From positions 1 through 8,500 of the forward strand of contig JBCFBK010000091.1 of assembly GCA_038562555.1 (NCBI GenBank): a stretch of DNA of 8,500 nt, in the 5' to 3' direction. Positions 6,754 to 8,500 of the stretch are shown in pieces. Within the stretch, counting starts at the first letter, position 1. Each line of letters begins with the position of its first letter. Origin of the DNA: JBCFBK01 sp038562555. Lineage in GTDB: Bacteria > Bacteroidota > Bacteroidia > Bacteroidales > Prolixibacteraceae. The position numbers and the translations under genes are program-made. The notes beneath the pieces were generated by a model. That model was given only the letters and a program-made list of their open reading frames with translations, was not told where the DNA came from and ran no database searches.

Positions 6754-8376
6754 ATGAGACATTACAAAATAACCGTGATCTTCCTGGTATTCTTTTGTTA
6801 CGCCTGCACGTCGTGCGGGAAAGGTGATGAGCCCGGTGAGCCGGCAGGGGCGGGGGGAGAAGAGATTGTAATTGATCCGGCTGTGGAATATCAGGAAATC
6901 GATGGTTTTGGCGCATCCGATGCCTGGCGTTGCCAGTTCGTGGGGAAGAACTGGCCGGAAAGCAAGAAGGAAGCGATTGCCGATCTGCTTTTTAGTCAGG
7001 AGTTAAAAGAAGACGGCTCTCCCAAAGGGATCGGGTTGTCGCTGTGGCGCTTCTACCTCGGCGCCGGAAGTGCCGAACAGGGAACGGCCAGCGGAATCAC
7101 GAGCGACTGGCGAAGGGCCGAATGCTTTCTTGCACCTGACGGCACCTACGACTGGACCAAACATCAGGGACAACAGTGGTTCTTAAATGCCGCGAAAGAG
7201 CGGGGTGTGGAGAAGTTCCTGGCCTTTACCATTGCGCCGCCGGTTCAGTTTTCAAAGAACGGAATGGCCACAGCCCCTGCCGATGGGAGTATGAATATTC
7301 AGGCCGGGAAAATGGACGATTATGCCGACTTCCTGGTAAGGGTGTGTGAGCACTTTAAACAACAGGGTACTCCGTTTCACTACCTCAGTCCGGTGAACGA
7401 GCCGCAATGGGGCTGGACGGGCAACGGTCAGGAGGGTACTCCTGCGACAAACAGCGAGGTCGCCGAACTGGTTCGTTTCACCGCGTCGGGACTTGATCAA
7501 AAGGGGCTTGAAACGCAGGTTGTGGCAGCCGAAGCCGGATCGCTGGTTTACCTTCATGCCGGAGATAAAGCCGGCAGGGATCATCAGATCGATGACTTTT
7601 TCAAACCTGGCTCGGCCAATTCAATCGCCGGACTTCCCCGGGTTGCCAATCTGATTTCCGGTCACAGTTACTTTACAACATTCCCGAATCAGACCCTGAT
7701 CAGCACCCGCGAGCAACTGGGAGCCAAACTGGCCGCAACACCGGGAACACCGGGATTTTGGCAGTCGGAGTTTTGCGTTCTGGAGAATACCGATGAAATT
7801 GGTGGCGGCTGGAACCGCGACCTGACCATGAATACAGCGCTGTATGTGGCCCGGGTGATCCACTACGATCTGACCCTGGCCAACGCCCGCTCGTGGCAAT
7901 GGTGGACGGCGCTCTCACAATATAACTATAAAGACGGCCTGATTTTTCTGGACCGGGGAAATTCAGGGATCAGCGGTCCTGCGCATCCAGACGCCGAACC
8001 CCTGAAATACGATGGCTTTGTCAGGGAATCGAAACTGCTGTGGGCGCTTGGCAACTACTCCCGTTTTATCCGGCCGGGAATGGTCAGGGTGAAATGCGGG
8101 TTTACGGCGCCTAAACCGGAACATGAACGGGCTAAAGATCTGATGGTCTCGGCCTGGAAGGATACACAAAGCCAGGATTTGGTAGTGGTATTGGTGAATT
8201 ATGCTGCGGGAGAGAAAAAAATCACCCTTCGGCAAGAGGGCTTAAAAGCCACTGGTGGTAAAATTGATGCCTATATCACATCCCCGACAGCGAGCCTTCA
8301 AAAAACAAGCATGGACCGGGATCAGATCGTGATCGCCGGCAGGTCGGTGGTAACCCTTTGCCTGAAGCAAAAATAA
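6754..8376 (+). CDS. Glycoside hydrolase family 30-type enzyme, probable lipoprotein
   Basis: This is a 540-residue protein. A hydrophobic N-terminus runs into a cysteine-rich segment (Cys15, Cys18, Cys21) followed by acidic GKGDEPGEP; Cys18 or Cys21 is probably lipidated, but neither lipobox is ideal. The catalytic domain starts at YQEIDGFGASDAW (46-58), a GH30 hallmark. It continues with GIGLSLWRFYLGAGS, YDWTKHQGQQWFL and the acid/base motif YLSPVNEPQWGW with Glu216. ISGHSYFTTFP lies at about 301-310, and the probable nucleophile is Glu339 in FWQSEFC. A C-terminal beta-sandwich (about 445-540, including DLVVVLVNYAAGEKKITL) packs beside the barrel in this family. GH30 enzymes are retaining and mostly endo-acting on beta-linked glycans (glucan, xylan, beta-1,6-galactan). 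The subfamily is not assignable by eye, though the 'O-glycosyl hydrolase' branch of GH30 seems the best fit. ATG 6754 lies 5 bases after the GH2 stop, implying cotranscription. Confidence 0.9.
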   Translation: MRHYKITVIFLVFFCYACTSCGKGDEPGEPAGAGGEEIVIDPAVEYQEIDGFGASDAWRCQFVGKNWPESKKEAIADLLFSQELKEDGSPKGIGLSLWRFYLGAGSAEQGTASGITSDWRRAECFLAPDGTYDWTKHQGQQWFLNAAKERGVEKFLAFTIAPPVQFSKNGMATAPADGSMNIQAGKMDDYADFLVRVCEHFKQQGTPFHYLSPVNEPQWGWTGNGQEGTPATNSEVAELVRFTASGLDQKGLETQVVAAEAGSLVYLHAGDKAGRDHQIDDFFKPGSANSIAGLPRVANLISGHSYFTTFPNQTLISTREQLGAKLAATPGTPGFWQSEFCVLENTDEIGGGWNRDLTMNTALYVARVIHYDLTLANARSWQWWTALSQYNYKDGLIFLDRGNSGISGPAHPDAEPLKYDGFVRESKLLWALGNYSRFIRPGMVRVKCGFTAPKPEHERAKDLMVSAWKDTQSQDLVVVLVNYAAGEKKITLRQEGLKATGGKIDAYITSPTASLQKTSMDRDQIVIAGRSVVTLCLKQK

Positions 8377-8382
8377 ACGAAC

Positions 8383-8387
8383 GGAGG
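8383..8387 (+). promoter_or_regulatory. Shine-Dalgarno-like GGAGG before the last gene
   Basis: GGAGG ends 6 bases before ATG 8394. None of the other starts in this window has a comparable motif, which fits the weak use of Shine-Dalgarno sequences in Bacteroidota. It supports 8394 as the start over the adjacent ATG at 8397. Confidence 0.6.
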
Positions 8388-8393
8388 AATTTA

Positions 8394-8500
8394 ATGATGA
8401 AGTTATATCGTTTGGCAAGCCTGGTTTTTATTTCTTTTTCTTTCCTGATTGTCAGGGGACAATCCGATCAACGCCAACTGATCTCCCTGGCCGGTGAATG
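8394..8500 (+). CDS. Secreted protein, N-terminal 35 codons only; probably a second GH2-like glycoside hydrolase (3' end outside window)
   Basis: The frame opens at ATG 8394, 17 bases after the GH30 stop, and runs off the right edge. It encodes a basic start (MMKLYR), a hydrophobic core (LASLVFISFSFLIV) and a probable signal-peptidase I site near RG/QSD, then QLISLAGE with the final two bases TG starting the next codon (Trp or Cys). The mature start strongly resembles NVISLAGIWKF of the GH2 enzyme at 3998, at the same point where the GH2 sugar-binding domain begins. A tandem GH2 paralogue is therefore likely. Only 35 residues are visible, so the family is an inference. The window holds no catalytic residue of this protein. 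Confidence 0.65.
   Translation, partial: MMKLYRLASLVFISFSFLIVRGQSDQRQLISLAGE

Overview
This window reads as the middle of a polysaccharide utilization locus (PUL) from a Bacteroidota bacterium, most likely a moderately GC-rich member. The evidence is the order on the + strand: the end of a SusC-like TonB-dependent transporter (1-300), a SusD-like glycan-binding lipoprotein (307-2034), a SusE/F-type surface glycan-binding lipoprotein (2144-3736), a GH2-type glycoside hydrolase (3998-6748), a GH30-type glycoside hydrolase (6754-8376), and the first 35 codons of another secreted protein, probably a second GH2-like enzyme (8394-8500). Genus cannot be named from the sequence.

All genes point the same way, with gaps of 6, 109, 261, 5 and 17 bases, so one operon is likely. 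No regulator (hybrid two-component sensor, SusR or ECF sigma/anti-sigma pair) and no convincing Bacteroidota promoter is visible. By analogy with known Sus systems, the SusD and SusE/F-type lipoproteins would catch glycan at the cell surface. The GH30 enzyme, probably a lipoprotein, would cut it, SusC/D would import oligosaccharides, and the GH2 enzyme(s) would trim them in the periplasm. The catalytic residues identify the families but not the substrate. A beta-linked glycan is most likely, and beta-1,6-galactan or arabinogalactan, beta-glucan and xylan all remain possible.

The least ordinary material lies in the two longer intergenic gaps, directly after the stop codons of the two lipoprotein genes. 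Both hold tandem 7-base or 8-base repeats arranged as a mirrored structure: a purine-rich array, a 3-base AT spacer (ATT or TTT), then a pyrimidine-rich array of the same period and roughly complementary sequence. The gap at 2035-2104 uses heptamers on both sides. The gap at 3741-3970 has 11 heptamer-length units, nine octamers, TTT, and seven and a half octamers in the opposite sense. The sequences differ but the design is the same, which suggests a recurrent class of intercistronic, hairpin-forming repeat rather than two accidents. I know of no described function for it.
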